Below, piece after piece: positions 19,655 through 32,886 of a stretch of 64,000 bases of DNA. The stretch lies in assembly GCA_001465935.1 (NCBI GenBank), contig LNKV01000013.1, positions 434,001-498,000 of the forward strand, in the 5' to 3' direction. The notes under the pieces were generated by a model. The model was not told where the DNA came from, made no database searches, and saw nothing but the letters and a program-made list of their open reading frames with translations. The translations under genes were made by a program, and so were the position numbers. Position 1 is the first letter of the stretch, and every line of letters begins with the position of its first letter. The DNA is from Clarireedia homoeocarpa. Taxonomy: Eukaryota > Ascomycota > Leotiomycetes > Helotiales > Rutstroemiaceae.

Positions 19655-21125
19655 ATGGATTATATCTGGTTGTGGTAGGAAGGATAGGATGAGCGATGGT
19701 CCGGATGGATCTGCTGTTCACAATACTATGCTTGCGTATGCTTGCATGGGTTACAAATGTTTTCGCATGGCCTCTCAGATACATTGAGATTTTGTCCATA
19801 AAAATTTAGATGAAGAAAAAACTTTTGACGTTTGTGTATCATGCCTCCTAATCCTCAACTCAGTGTCAAACCCGAATTCTATTTGTAGTCTTGTGTTGAA
19901 AGATCATAGTTGCATGGTCGCCTCAGCTTAGCGAATTCTCCTTAGACGATACTGGTATTGACCCCTCAAGGTTAACTACATGCGATGCGTGACAAGTGTA
20001 TCATGAGAAAATCTACTTCACCAGCGACGTCTGGCTTTGCTCCACTTATGGGTGACACGCGCCGTGATGGTGATAACGAGCTTAAGTACAGGCCCAATAG
20101 ATTTCAACCAGTGTGCGTTGGTGAAATTTGTAGCCAGTATTTCAAATTTAACATGAATAAGAGGACTCTATTATACAAGACACTCCTCCCGTACTTAGAG
20201 TGTAGGTATATTTCCCATAGGAATCACAAGGCAACTGGGCAAACGGAAACTGTTTTGTCACAAGCACAACCCTGCGACTGACCGAACTGACTAAGCTTCG
20301 GGAATAACCGATAACTAACGCTGCAAGCCCTCCACCCTTATCGCCCACGATAACGAAGTCGTACTGAGTGCAAGCCCAATTACTGTTACATCCATCCATC
20401 CTAGCACGCTTCATTGTAACTATTTCACTGTGTCGCATGGGAACGTTGCTATAATTTCCAATTTTGAAGGTTTTGATAACGTTTTATTTGTCCGACGCTA
20501 CATATCAAGATTTATTTTTCGTCTTCATCGGTCGAAGGGAAAAGGAGAAGAGAGACCAGGAATCGAAGTGCGGGTTCGCAGTCCTTGCCACGAACGATCG
20601 ATCACTTGAGCGAGCGAACGGACTGTCTGTCTGTTGGTGATTTGTCTTGGTATTAGAGGTGGCATCTTTAGGTGCGCGAAATTGTTCACGGGGAGGTCTA
20701 TTAGCACTACTTGGGGGCTTCAGAGTAAGTGGGAGCTGCATCCTATTTGTTCGCGGTCGTGCCATTGATAAGAGCGGAACTGATTTGTCTGTTAGGGCCT
20801 GATCAAAGTACAACTCACCCCGCCTCAGCCTTGAGCTTGACTCGAGATACCGCACACCATCTGCGAAGCTACCGTCTTACGTGCGAGGGGCGATATAAAG
20901 AGTAAAACCCAAAGACTGTATCTGCGACCATCGGCCCCAAACCGGACGGCTTCTAATTTTGAGATCTACTGATTGGGCAGAAGTACCTATCCCTTCATAT
21001 ATTCACATAATCTAATATACATATCCGACGATACATACTGCTTCGACTCATACAACTAGCAAATCATATCTTCTTGGCCCGTATAATCGAGAGGAATAGG
21101 AAGGAGTAATAATACTAAGTTAATA
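19655..21125. other. Spacer between UGP1 and the FYVE-RING gene
   Basis: Contains the 3' UTR of UGP1, a weak minus-strand candidate gene (20505-20765), and the promoter of the FYVE-RING gene, whose last ~130 bp are AT-rich. Nothing else was seen. Confidence 0.5.
20505..20765 (-). CDS. Weak candidate small protein, 86 residues
   Basis: An ATG at 20765 opens 86 codons starting MARPRTNRMQLPLTLKPPSS. The product is Arg/Pro/Ser-rich and has no domain I know. Just upstream on the same strand is a possible 39-nt intron (GTGAGT at 20818, CCTAAC branch, ATCAG acceptor at 20780), which is shorter than the other introns here. It could be a spurious frame or a noncoding divergent transcript of the FYVE-RING promoter. 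Confidence 0.2.
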   Translation of the reverse strand: MARPRTNRMQLPLTLKPPSSANRPPREQFRAPKDATSNTKTNHQQTDSPFARSSDRSFVARTANPHFDSWSLFSFSLRPMKTKNKS

Positions 21126-23361
21126 ATGGACGGGCGGTGGACGACCTCGACCGCGGGGCCTTCCAATTCGTCTACTTCCTCAACTCCAGGGGCTAAATCG
21201 AAAAGTCCAAGCCGCTTTCCTCGTTCCCATTTTTATACCGACGGTAGCGATTCTGGAGAGGACTCGCAGATGCTAAGTTATATGGGACCCTCATCATCGG
21301 AGTATAATATTAATAGCGAGATAATGGTAGAGGCAGATGAGGCTGGGTCTGAGTCTGGAACTGTATCTCAAACGAGTTTGGAAAATACTCGGCAGACTGA
21401 TATACAGGGCGAGATCGCAGCTTTCGAAGCGGCTATGGATGATCAATCGACTGTTCGGTTAAGTCAAAGTAGTGATGCTTCTGATTTTGGGGAGGGAGGC
21501 GCATCTACGGAGCGCAGACAAATGGCTGGGCTCGGTAAGGCTCCTATGCGGGAAGAGAGTAGCGATCAAAGCGTTTCCACCGCTGGATATCAGGGAGACA
21601 TGTCGACTACTTTGGGTAGATTCACAGCTTCTGCGACTTCTTCTCGACGGAATACAACATCATCTAGGTCTGACCGAAGACCATCATATCAATCCTCATC
21701 CTCGAGGCGTCCATCAGTCAGATCTACCTCAAGCAGACACACCTCAACTTCACAAAGAGTTGACGAAGAAGGCGGCGTACCAATAGGAGTTGCGATATCT
21801 ACGGATTTGTCCTCGGACGATGAAACACCAAGAGTATCCCGGTCATCCTCGCGACCTACTCAACACTATACTAGTGAGCCAGAAGCTGTGCGAACTGAAG
21901 TTATAGTTCCTAGATGGCAACCCGACGCGGAGGTAACGAAATGTCCCATCTGCCATACTGCTTTTGGTTGGTTGAACAGAAAGCATCATTGCCGGTATGC
22001 TGTTCCCTATGCCATCAGAGAATCAATTGACTCACACATACAGAAAATGCGGTCGAGTGGTTTGCAATTCATGTTCGCCGCATCGAATAACGATTCCATA
22101 TCAGTATATCGTTCAGCCTCCCGACCACCCTTCTCCCTATAGCTCCATAACATACAATCGTCTCCTTGATCCGCAAGCCGAAGGGCGTATAAATAATTCT
22201 CTTGAGTTTGGTGGTGGAGATCGAGTTCGCCTATGTAATCCTTGTGTTCCTGATCCTAATGTTGCTCCCCCTCAAACGAACCAGACTGGCCACGTCGAAG
22301 AACCCCGACATGCACTTGGTTATCATGGTAGATCTCAAAGCTCAATTATTACATCAACAGGAATTGGTAGCCTCCCGAGCGAAGCTCGCTTTAGGCTTGC
22401 GGAACACCATCGTTCACGCACAACACGCGAACCTACGACTTCTAGGAGGGCGCCAGCTGCTGGATTGGGCACACATCCTAGAACTGCAGAGGAATTCCAG
22501 AACTGGTACAGGGAGCGAGCGGCTGCGAACAATGGACAGGGTGTTCGCTCGAGATCTTCTACCGTTTGTAATCCTATTCTCTTTGTACGGCACATGCTAA
22601 TTCGATACAAGGTTGCTGTAACAGGACGTGATGTTACGGAAGATATGGTAAGTCGTCAATTCACTCTAAGCAAGACTTGTTTTCCAAAACTCATTCTTTA
22701 GCGCTCCTTCCTTCAAAATGTAAGAGGACCTTCCCCAAGCTGGCAAAGTGCATCAAATGCGCGCACCTCGGCACCAAGCCAACGATACGCAATGTCTGGA
22801 GAAGATCTACGTTCGCGCCCTCTACCACGAACACCTCAGATAAGGGAAGAAGATGAATGTCCTATTTGTCATCGTGAGCTTCCGTCCAGCTCCTTACCGA
22901 ATGCCGAAACACTACGGTCCGATCATATAATATCTTGCATAGACAGGGCTACCAATCGACTTAATCTAGGCAGTAACAGCACAAATACCGCGACCACCCC
23001 TCCGGCATCACACCCTCCACTGACCATTACTCAATCGTCCTCTCAATCTTCATCCTCCCCCGTCTCCGCCACCTCCACGCCGCTTAATCCACCTTCTGCC
23101 ACAAATACACCTCTGCCTGCGCATGTGCAAATAGCACCTCCTGAGCCGCTTCGTCGCACGGGCGTGTTTCCTTATATTGCGACGGAAAAGGATTGTCAAG
23201 ATGATGCAGAATGTCAGATTTGTTTAGAAGAATACGAACCTGGGGTGCATATGGGGAGGCTGGAGTGCTTTTGTAAATTTCATTTGAGTTGTATTAGGAA
23301 GTGGTTTGAGAAACATCCGGGGAGGTGTCCGATGCATCAGCATGATGAGTATGGGTATTAG
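21126..23361 (+). CDS. FYVE and RING zinc-finger protein, probable endosomal/vacuolar E3 ligase
   Basis: Likely ubiquitin ligase recruited to PI3P membranes, comparable in domain order to yeast Pib1 but much longer. Exons 21126-21994, 22044-22647 and 22702-23361 (introns of 49 and 54 nt) encode 710 residues. A disordered Ser/Arg-rich N-terminus of about 270 residues comes first. The FYVE finger spans about 274-357: CPICHTAF, RKHHCRKCGRVVCNSC and VRLCNPC, with the PI3P-binding R-K-H-H-C-R motif split by intron 1. A C2HC cluster lies at C544, C547, H566 and C570. The RING is at the extreme C-terminus (661-710): ECQICLEEYEPG, then CFCKFHLSCIRKW, then GRCPMHQ. The last RING ligand position is His rather than Cys. 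The start at 21126 is the first ATG after a stop-rich leader. Confidence 0.87.
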
Positions 23362-24698
23362 TGTGGGGCGGTGGAAATGAAACATGGAGAGGATGCGATG
23401 GATGACAGTATGCTGAGGGACCGCTGAGTGTTACAACTAGGGTCACTGGCTGGCCGGCTGGCCCTGGTATCAAATGCATGCTCTCATGTATTATCTCTTC
23501 CCTTCCCGTCACATTACTTTCGCACTGCTCATCTCCACTCATTCAATCCGCTGGAACGATATTCCAACTAGCAAGCATACAGTGAAGAACTATATAGACA
23601 TAAATATAGATACTACAAGGCGTTCAGAAAGGACACCGGCTACTCCCACTCTGGAGAAGGGCAAGGGAACACGACGCAGACAGCATGCATGGCTTGGGGC
23701 ATTTTCTTTTTCTTCTTCCATCGCGAGATCATGAATACTTATTTTTGGCTGGTCGGCTGGTGTGGATTGGGAATCTGCTCATAGAAAGAAAGATTAGGTC
23801 ACGGAAATGGAAATGGGAATGGAAATGGATACCAATTTGCATCGAGAATGAATAGAGTGCGCTGCTGTAGTTTGTCAGCCAGCGACCTCCGCCGGTTAGT
23901 AGTCTACGACTACAAGAGGAAAAGTGAAAATAACACATCACTTCGTCAGGCGATGTACTGTTTTGTTTGTCCTGTCTTGTGTGTGCTCCCCGTAGCGGCT
24001 TGCTTGGACATATCATATAGTATAAACCCGATCTGGACGGTCATTATTCGTACCCTACCGTAGTGGGTTAACTACTTACTGAGTGACTGATCTCGTGTGT
24101 CTCTTCTTCCTTCCCAACAACATCTCTCTCTCCATCTCTACTTCTACTTGCGACTAAAAGAACGAACCGACGCCCTTCACCCAAGTCATACCTACCACCC
24201 GCAATACATAGATAGCACACACTTACACATCATGACATTCAACCCCAAAAGATATGATATTATTGTAGAATTCGAGAAGAAGAAAATAAGTCAGAAAAAA
24301 TACATCTACTTACACGCTATGAACCAAACCCAACCAAATCAAACAAAACCCATATGGTATCAGGTTTCTCTCTTCCCAGACAACGAGAATGAGAGAAAAA
24401 CACTGGACTAGAGTCGAAAGGCGGGAAAAAAGGAGCAAATTACGGAACAAAATATCACGCGGTTTTTTGGATTTCCCTTTCCTAGATATCGATTACCCTC
24501 TTCCACACTCCCAACCAGATTTATGAGTGCCCAAAGAAATGTACTTCTTGTTCCAACCAGATCTCGCCATTCCAGCCATCCACCAACCTTCCCTAACCAT
24601 TATTCCGTCCTATCCACCCATCCATCCTTTCCATCCCCTTAACAAATCCACGCGTCCATTTCTACAAAAAGAAGTTCCAAGCAAAAGAGAGCCATAGA
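23362..24698. other. Convergent spacer between FYVE-RING and tricalbin genes
   Basis: The two flanking genes point towards each other, so this region should hold both 3' UTRs. It carries short repeated GGAAATGGAAATGGG sequence near 23800 and pyrimidine-rich stretches. The few short frames have no domain and are not supported. Confidence 0.5.
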
Positions 24699-27600
24699 TT
24701 ACCGCGCTTCACCCGAAGAGCCTTGCGTTCCTACCGGCGTAATATCCCTACTCGTCCTTCCAACCTCCTTCTTACTCAGCAAACTCCTCCTGAATCCGCT
24801 CTTCGGACTATCCTGCCCACTCTCTGTCGAATTCATGACAAAATTCGATTTCACCACAATATAGCCCGCACCACAACGCACCTGTTTCTCTTGCATGGTG
24901 CCCGTCTCATCGATGACCAGCGCACCTTCTCCCAGATCGTCGTCCGAGCCGAACGTATTGTGGGCTTTGACCGAGACCTGGAACGTTGTGTCTGCGGCGG
25001 CGGTGCACTTGAAGCTTTCTTTCTTCTCGTTGAAGATGACGGTGCCCGACGGCGATTTGATGTGTTCGGTTTTGTGGATAACTTTAGGCTTGGGGCCAAG
25101 GGACTTGATGTAGACCATGACGCTGGAGGAGGGCGGGAAGCCGATCGCGGAGACGATGGTGAAGTTGGCTACTCCGATAGGGGCGCCACTTCCGCCTGGA
25201 GAGCCAAGGTAGTTTGAGTGTGCTGAAGTTGCGCCGAAGGACTTTGTGCGGCTGTGGTGGGGCGTGGAGTCACTTGGAGGAGTCGCTGGGGGTCTGATTT
25301 CTGGAATTGGGGGTGGTACACTGCCTGTGAACCCACTAGGACGTCTTGATCCACCGCCAAATCCATTGGTCATGGGAACATCTTCTTCTGATTCAATCGG
25401 TGTGCCGTTCACGTCATCTCCATCCTTCTTCTTGCCACCCCTGAAACTATTTTTGATGAAGGAGGCGCCTTTACCGACACCATGAGCGGCAAAACCGACA
25501 CCCTTAATAGGAGCACCTGCTACACCTGTGACGATTTTTCCTGGAGTTGCGAATGTGCCAGAGAAGGTTGAGCTGCCTTGTCGAGATCGAGTTACGTAAT
25601 CTGGACGGAAGAGAAGTCGCAGGCGTACGGTTCCTGACTTGCCATCCAGAGCTAGATTCATCTCTTTAGGCTTAAAGGGCTCGAGAAGATTCAGGTTGAT
25701 CTCTGTCTTGCCAAGATGATCTGCCTTGTCACCGAAATCCCAATCGAGAACATTGCAAATAAAGTTAGCAGCTGTCCTGGAAGGTATATCAATCTCGAAG
25801 AATTCGTTCCAAGCTGGGTGCAATGTCTTCTTTTGAACCTTGGTCTTGAAGACAGAGCTGCCATTAAGCTCAAACTTGCAGTAAGGATCAGAGTATCCGT
25901 TACGATCAGCAGAAGGAAGATCTGAAGCGTCAAGCACATCAACACGGAGTTTACCCATGTTGTTGATACTCTCACTGGGATCAAGGTCCATTTTGACTGG
26001 GATATACTTAAGAGAGACTTTAATACTACTTGAACGGCCCTCATCATCTCTAAGCTTCAGTCTAATACATAATTAGTATTGTTCATACGAGCACACACTT
26101 TTCAAGCAATCATTTGGGGACCATCTGCAGGATGATGGAGTGAGGTAGAAAATATAACAGGAAATGGAAAGCCATGGTACTCACATAGTAGGATTGTTCA
26201 GGCACTGCTTCAAAGTCGCCAAAGTGTCGCCGGTGAGTTTCGCAATGGTAGAATGCTTCTTCTCCTCACCCTTGCTCACCTTCTCTCGAATGCAGATCGT
26301 GATCTTCGAGAAATCAAGTTCACGAACAAAGCAATCTCCAATCTCATCTAGAGTCATTTTCTTTGATCTCATTGTGGATGAGATATAAGATGGGAATGCC
26401 ATATCATCAACAACGACTTCCACATGCACATTGCTTTTGGTGAGCTCGCAGTCGATGATCTTGAAGATGATAAGACCTGACTCATATTTGAGCAATTCTT
26501 CAGGGCTGAGATGAATCTTTGGTAGTTCCTTTTCCTTGGGTGTCTCTTCTTGCTCCCTTTCTCCTTCGGCAAGTTTTGCCGCCAATGCAGATTCGCTCGA
26601 AGTTCGCGGGGGCTTTTCTGAGCTTTCACCGTTGGGAACTCCGGTGATGCGACCTCTTTCGGTGGAATTCTTTCGTACAGTATCTTCTTGTTCTGATTCT
26701 TTCTCCTCTTCCATTTCTTCTTCTCTCTCTTCCTCTGGATCTGCGATATTCAGGCAGGGATAGAACGCGACAGTGTAGTTGAGTACTCCCCGGGGAGAGC
26801 CTTTTCCATGCATGCGCAGACCACTTGCTTGTGGTTCTTTAAGATCATGGACAAGATATTCACCATTCTCCTGTTGAAAGATGTAGTCGGATGCCAAGAC
26901 TTCAACCGATCCTAAAGATCGATCGCTGTTAATAGTTTCTTGATCCATAACCTCGAGAGTCAATTTTTCTTTAGTACTATGAACTGGAATATAGATAACC
27001 TCGTCCCAATCTGGGTTGAGATTGTTCTGGAAAGTGACAGTTCTCCCCTTCTCGATACCGGACAAGAGAACTCTGACGTAGGGGTCAGATTTGCCCAAAG
27101 TTTCAAGGTTGCGGAGGTCTCGAGCATTCTTGAAGTGAAATCTCATTACGCCGATAGGCGTAACGTATCCACCGCTGCCTGCACCAACACCTTGTAAAGC
27201 AATGGGCTTCCACTGCAGTGTAAGCTTGACTCTCCCGGTATTAGCGCCAGCAAGGTTGTACCATTCTTGACCTTTCTCCATCAAAGTCAACATGTCGTTG
27301 AGTTTAATCTGATAGGTGCCAAGAATTGGGTCTGTACCAAGGTCTCTATCATCTTTAATGACAAGCCCGAAAGTAGCAGTTTTCCTGTCAGTGATAAGAA
27401 CTTCCTTAGATCCATTGTCCCAGATGGGATTGTTCGTTCTCTTTAGCTTTCTCGTGACGTGCAGCTCCTTGTTATTGAGAAGTAGTACGGCATAGGGGTT
27501 TAGTGCACCGATAAGACTCTTCGTGCCATCCAAATCTTTGGCTTGTTCCACACAGAAGCGGGCAATTCCGGTGTTGGATTCTGGAGGAGGTTCCACCGTG

Positions 27601-29471
27601 CCGTCTGCAAGTGTTCGTCCTTCCAAGACAGGGAAGAAGCGGAGATCTGCGGATAATATACCACGTGCCTTTCCGTTTGCGATAACCTCGAACTGTTCAT
27701 TCTCATATTCTGTCACTTCCTGGACACGCTCCAATGGGAACGTAGCTGTACCAAGTTCTTTGTCTTTTCGATACTCATTGTAATCAAAAATTAACATGGT
27801 AAGACTCTCATTGAATGAGGTAACGATAACATATTTGGTCTCGTTCCATCGTGGGTTTGCATTTTCCTTGATAGTCTTGGTTTGTGCTAATGGTGCACCG
27901 TTATTGAGTGACAAAACAGTGTAAGGATCGGGTGTTCCAGCAAATTTGTCAGGATTCTTTAGTCCTTGGGCGCCATGAAGAGTGACAGCCAAGACACCAA
28001 TAGCCTGATCGACCGGTGATCCAGAAAGCATCTTCGCAACCTCGATTGGGAATACATTCGGAGCATACATAATCGGACCCACGTTGGCATGAATTTGCTC
28101 CAAAATAAAGCTTTCAAGTCCGGGAATGAAATTGATATCGAAACCGAGTGTCTCACCTCCAAGAGGCTTGCAGACATAGTCGATGGTTGGGCGCTCTAGG
28201 AAAGAGACTTCTACTCTGTCCACGTGTGGGAAAGGAATCTGAAGCTTGATTTTGACCCGCATCATACCGGAAAAGGCCATGTCTTCTACAATAACATCTA
28301 GGCCCTTACTAATCATGGCCTTTCCAATTCTGATCTCAAGAACGACTTTCGGGTTGACCTTGTTCTTGATTTGGCGAGAAGTCATATCAGCATGATCGTT
28401 TGGTGTGAAGCTGAATTTCCAATCCATAAGAACGATGTCATCTTCCGCTTTTGGATAGGTCTTCACGTGCTCAAATCGCGGCGGTTTTGTTCCTAGTGTA
28501 AATGTCTTCATCCGGAGACTGTCCAGAAAGGCGGGCGTAGATGTGCTCAAAACCTGGTCAACCGAGTTGATGACCGTCTCGGCGAGAACTGGCTGGAAAA
28601 TTGGCCAGAATTTAACCATGAAGCTGTTCATCCACTCCAAACTCTCCGTGTCTGTCTCCAATTTATTTTTGGCAAGTTCTCGGTTGACATCGTCTCGGAA
28701 ATTGCGCCTCACACGGCGTATAGATGTTCTGTAATAGGTGCCGCATATCGCCATGATGATGAATACCCAACCAAGCCCACCTCCCAAGGTTGCTACCAGC
28801 CATGACGAAAGACATGCAAATACTATGACAGCCGTATTATGATACCAATCTGGGAGACATTAGCAGGAGCTTTCTAAATAAAGGGAGAGGAAATGTATAT
28901 ACCCCCATAGAACTTATCTTCCAATTTCCCCTCTATCCAGGTTTGGTGGTCCAGAAGACTTTCGGCTTCCTCCCCTGAATCGCCGGAACCAAATCTTGGA
29001 GCCCAGCCAGCTCTTTCGATCCAGCGTGCGTCTTCGTCATCATCCAAAAGTCCATTTGTTTCCGGCTGCCCTGAGCCATTTTTTTCTTTTGCTGGGGCTG
29101 CGATAGCTCCCGCAGTAGATGGTGGTGGTAGATCGTAAGCTCCCGGCGAACCATCATCGATATCTGTGGCTATTGCGACACCCTTCGACTTATGTTCATG
29201 ATGAAATCCCTCTGGTATGCGCTGGAAATTCATACGGATTAGCGAGGATTAAAAGACTGCTAGGAGCATTACCTACAGCTCGAGCTTGCGCGGCCTTCTC
29301 CTCTGGACTTGCATCTGGATTGAAAGTAAAAGCTTCAACACCAGCTTTCCTACTTTCCTGGACTATCTTCCGTTCTGCATCTTCTGGAGAAACTGAGCTG
29401 TTCGGATCCCGCGCTGCCTCCACAGCTCCTTGCTGCTTGAGCTCCCCCTCCAAACCTTTTGTTGTCGACAT
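24699..29471 (-). CDS. Tricalbin (SMP and C2 domains), ER-plasma membrane tether
   Basis: Extended-synaptotagmin/tricalbin protein that anchors in the ER, bridges to the plasma membrane and moves lipids through its SMP domain. Four exons on the minus strand: 29471-29277, 29221-28903, 28849-26185, 26061-24699. Introns of 55, 53 and 123 nt keep frame and give 1513 residues. Order: charged N-terminus (VAIATDIDDGSP), a membrane hairpin at about 175-212 (VIVFACLSSWLVATLGGG), an SMP domain at about 235-450, and C2 domains at about 455-570, 595-720 and 740-860. Next come a Glu-rich linker, a degenerate C2 near 975-1050 and a strong C2 at about 1095-1210 (SDPYCKFEL, LHPAWNEFFEI). A disordered stretch leads to a last C2-like segment at about 1350-1450. 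The ATG at 29471 is preferred because upstream only TTG is in frame. Confidence 0.93.
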
Positions 29472-32400
29472 GTTTAGGAGACTAGTCCGTTCGAAGGTCA
29501 ATTGGGGGCTGTCGACAGTAAAGTTTTGGAGAGTTTTGTGCTGGCTTCAATCCGACAACGACAAAACAGGTCGCTGGATAGAATGGCCAGCAAAAGCAAG
29601 GAAAGGGAAGTTATTAGGTGCGGGATATTGTATGCAATTGGTTTGGAATCCGGGTTAGGCGAACAAGGGTTCGAGATGCGGAGTGAGCTCTGAGAGGCTG
29701 TGAATTAGAAGCTGGGCGAGGCTGGGAGCTACACAACTTTCAAGACTTCCAAGGTTAGCTGCTTGCTGCTTTGCTATCTCTAGGTAAGGCAAGTGGGCGA
29801 TTGAGATAAGTAGGAGCTGGCTCCAATCAATCGGTATAAATCGATCAATTGAAGCGGTTCAAATAGGATAAGCTCGGTATCGGCGATGAGGAATTGGGAG
29901 CTTGAAGCTCCTTGGACCCTTACCTAGCTGAGAAGACGAGATTTGGGAGATTTTGAAATGAAATTACCTAAGTGTGCACCGCCTGTGGTCTGTGGTGGCT
30001 TTAAAGGATCTTGATTTCGTCGCGGGTGCTTTTAGGTAGGGAGCCGGTGAGGGATAATCCGGGTTTCTTTTGATACTCCGAGTAGGTAGGTGAAGAGTGC
30101 TCCTAGAAGTGCTTTCCGTAAAGGGGGCAGAAGAGCGCTCTGGCAGTTCGTCCGTCCCTCGACCACGAGTAAATGCAGGCGGGTGGGTGGGTGAATGAGT
30201 GAGTATAAATTATGACTTCTACATTAAACCGAAGCGATGACGATGACGACAGACAAAGACCTATAGAATTATTGGGTCGTTTGCAACGACGGAGGTTTGC
30301 CAAAAGCCTTGTTTTCCAGTTGACAACAACCCGAACCCAATTTTGGGGCGTATGGCTCGAATGGTCTGATTGGGGTTTCCTTGTTACCACTTTTTATGCC
30401 TTGGTGCTCTCTGCGTCCATTCACACAATCCAAGTCTGTCTTACGAAGATAATCTTTTGGCATTGGCATGGGCATGCTCTGAACCGATTGTTCCACCTTG
30501 CTATCTTATGCTAGACATTGTACAAATCCAAGCTCGGACTCACAATGCGCATGCAAATCATTTCATATTGCCTAAGACACCACCTTCTTGTGCCCGACTC
30601 GTACTTGTGAAAGAAAGCAGAGACCGCCGACCAGAGACTGGCGGAGAGCTGCGTGTTTTCAGCAGGTGCAGGGACTAGACAGCGACGAAGTTCTTGTCCC
30701 ACAACGCGGCATCGTCACCTATTTCACGGCTCATTTCAGATGAAGCTTCTGCATGAGAAAGGAAGAGAATGGATTGGTACGAAGCTGCTTGAGTCCCCTA
30801 GCAGGAAGCCAGCAGAAAGCCAGCAGAAAGCCACTTCACGGAAGAAAGACAGGTCGATATATGCACGTCGGGTAAGTAGGTAGATACTGATACTTATACA
30901 TCAAGAGATTGTTCTCGTCTAACCATCCAAACTTTACCCGGTCACGAAGAAGTGACTTCATTATCTCGGTGTGCCCGTTGCACGAAGTACTGGCTAATCT
31001 CGGCGGGACTGTGGTCATGGCGATAAAACATGGCATTTATTATGAATGAGCAAATCCGCCTACTTCGTACTTCTCTTCGCTCCTACTGCACGCACGGCAT
31101 GGGTGAACTTCGTAGATTTGTTGGAGCAAATGTTGGAGCAAATGTTGGACCGGCCTACCTGTTCGGTCTGGGAGCTTATCTGTCCTATGGGTGATGTGCG
31201 ATGTGCCCTGAAGCGTGGCTGGAGAAGCGTGGCACTGAGCATTGGGGATTAGAACTATCGCCAGTTGGCGGGGTCGCTCTATCTATGTGGTTCGGTGATG
31301 AGCGCGATGCTGCAAGATCAACAGCTGTAATAGAGTGAATAGCTCAAGTCATCAAAGATAACTTGTTTGATTTATATAAAAGATGTTCGATTTATACCAT
31401 ACTCTCGTACAGGAGTAAAGCCGGCTGCTTCCATGACAGTTCCATACAGTACTTCCGTATCATAGCTTCTCCTTCGTATGTCCTCTGCTCTACTCTTACT
31501 GCCAGTATACTGTGTCCGCTATGACTGTGCCGAACGCTGATTACTTGCCTATGTGGCACATGATCGACGACTATCCTGTCTCATGCAGAGATGAAACCGG
31601 CCTCTACTTCGTACTGTAAGTTCAATGCTTTGCAACCCAACTCAACGTCCACCTCATGTCCCGATCAATCATGCTTCGATACCAGCAGTTGGCAACTCAC
31701 TCTTGCCCTATTGTCGCGGCCCGGTCATCTTGGCCGTGGGGTCCTTTCGGATGCTTGGAGTGGATGGCTGTTCGCAAATTGCTCCGTCTGACCACCCATC
31801 CCACCTGTTAGCCAAGACGTTATCCAACACGAATGTAGTAATGGTAGGTAGGTAGGAGCATGCATCCCATTACTTGGGAAATCTAAAGGTACGGGATACG
31901 AAGGAACGTTACAAAGTGTCCGCTGGCCAGTAAAGAGCGCTCACTCTGCGTACTCGTCGCCAAGCAAGATATCCCGTTGGACATGGACCCTTTTTATGGA
32001 GTTGGAGCAGTTTGAGCAGCTGGAGCTGTTGGAGCTGTTGGAGCTGTTGGAAACAGTTAGGGCAGTTGGAGCAGTTACTTATGGACCCTTTCCCCTTCGT
32101 AGCGCGCAATCCGGTGCTTATCCTGGGCCTGGCAATCCACGATGTGATCCACCCCAGCGAGGCTCATCTCATTCTTCCCTCCCACGACTCCATATCTCTT
32201 CCTAGCTGTACGAAGTATGTGCCGGGCACGTCAAGGACTCAGACGGAGGACCAATCCGTCGAATCGTAGCTCTTTTCCCATGCTTTTACGCACACAAACA
32301 CATACACCGATTAAATGAGATGCCCTGAAACACGTTCCAGAAAAAGGATCCACGAAAGCCCTTGCAGAAAACTGTACTGTATCTTCCTCGTACTTGGTAC

Positions 32401-32886
32401 TGCACTGTGTATGGGATGGGAGCCAGGCAATTGCAAGCATTTTCTGCCTTTGCCTCATTTCGCGGCAATTTGATTTGATTTGATTGAGGCTATCATCCAT
32501 CCATTTATCCAACCTTACCAAGTAGGTACCTTTTCAGCAAGGTGACAGGGTAACTATCCTATATCCTATATCCTATCGATTCACAATCGACCACTAGCGA
32601 CCCGTGGACGTCCTTCGTATGCAATTCCAAAGTGAATATTGCTATTTCGTTCTTGCAATTGCGGTAGCATTATAATTCCTCTCTTGTCCATTCATTCACA
32701 GACGACTAACGATTTCCTCTCTTTTCCAACAAAACAAGTCTTGCTTTCAAAAGTGCAAGTTCGGTTCGGGTCCACGCTCTACAAGTATCACATCTGTTGT
32801 TTCGCTGTTGCTTGTCGCGTGCTTAATCTACCACCCAAAGTAAATCAGACAGCGCTAGGTCTTTTTATGCCGCTGTAGGAGAGAGA
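29472..32886. other. 3.4-kb spacer between divergent genes
   Basis: Lies between the tricalbin gene (minus) and the PH-like gene (plus), so it holds two promoters. Short frames are numerous but none has a recognisable domain. A GTTGGAGCT-type repeat lies at 31999-32078. CT-rich leader sequence occupies about the last 200 bp. Confidence 0.5.
31999..32078. repeat. Imperfect 9-bp (GTTGGAGCW) minisatellite
   Basis: Repeated GTTGGAGCAG/GCTGGAGCT/GTTGGAGCT units, partly interrupted. A TGGACCCTTT motif stands on both sides (about 31984 and 32082), so the repeat block is flanked by a short direct repeat. Confidence 0.65.

Noticed and set aside
24723..25217. Plus-strand frame of 164 codons
   Set aside because: It is antisense to the tricalbin C-terminal exon, which has clear C2 domain motifs.
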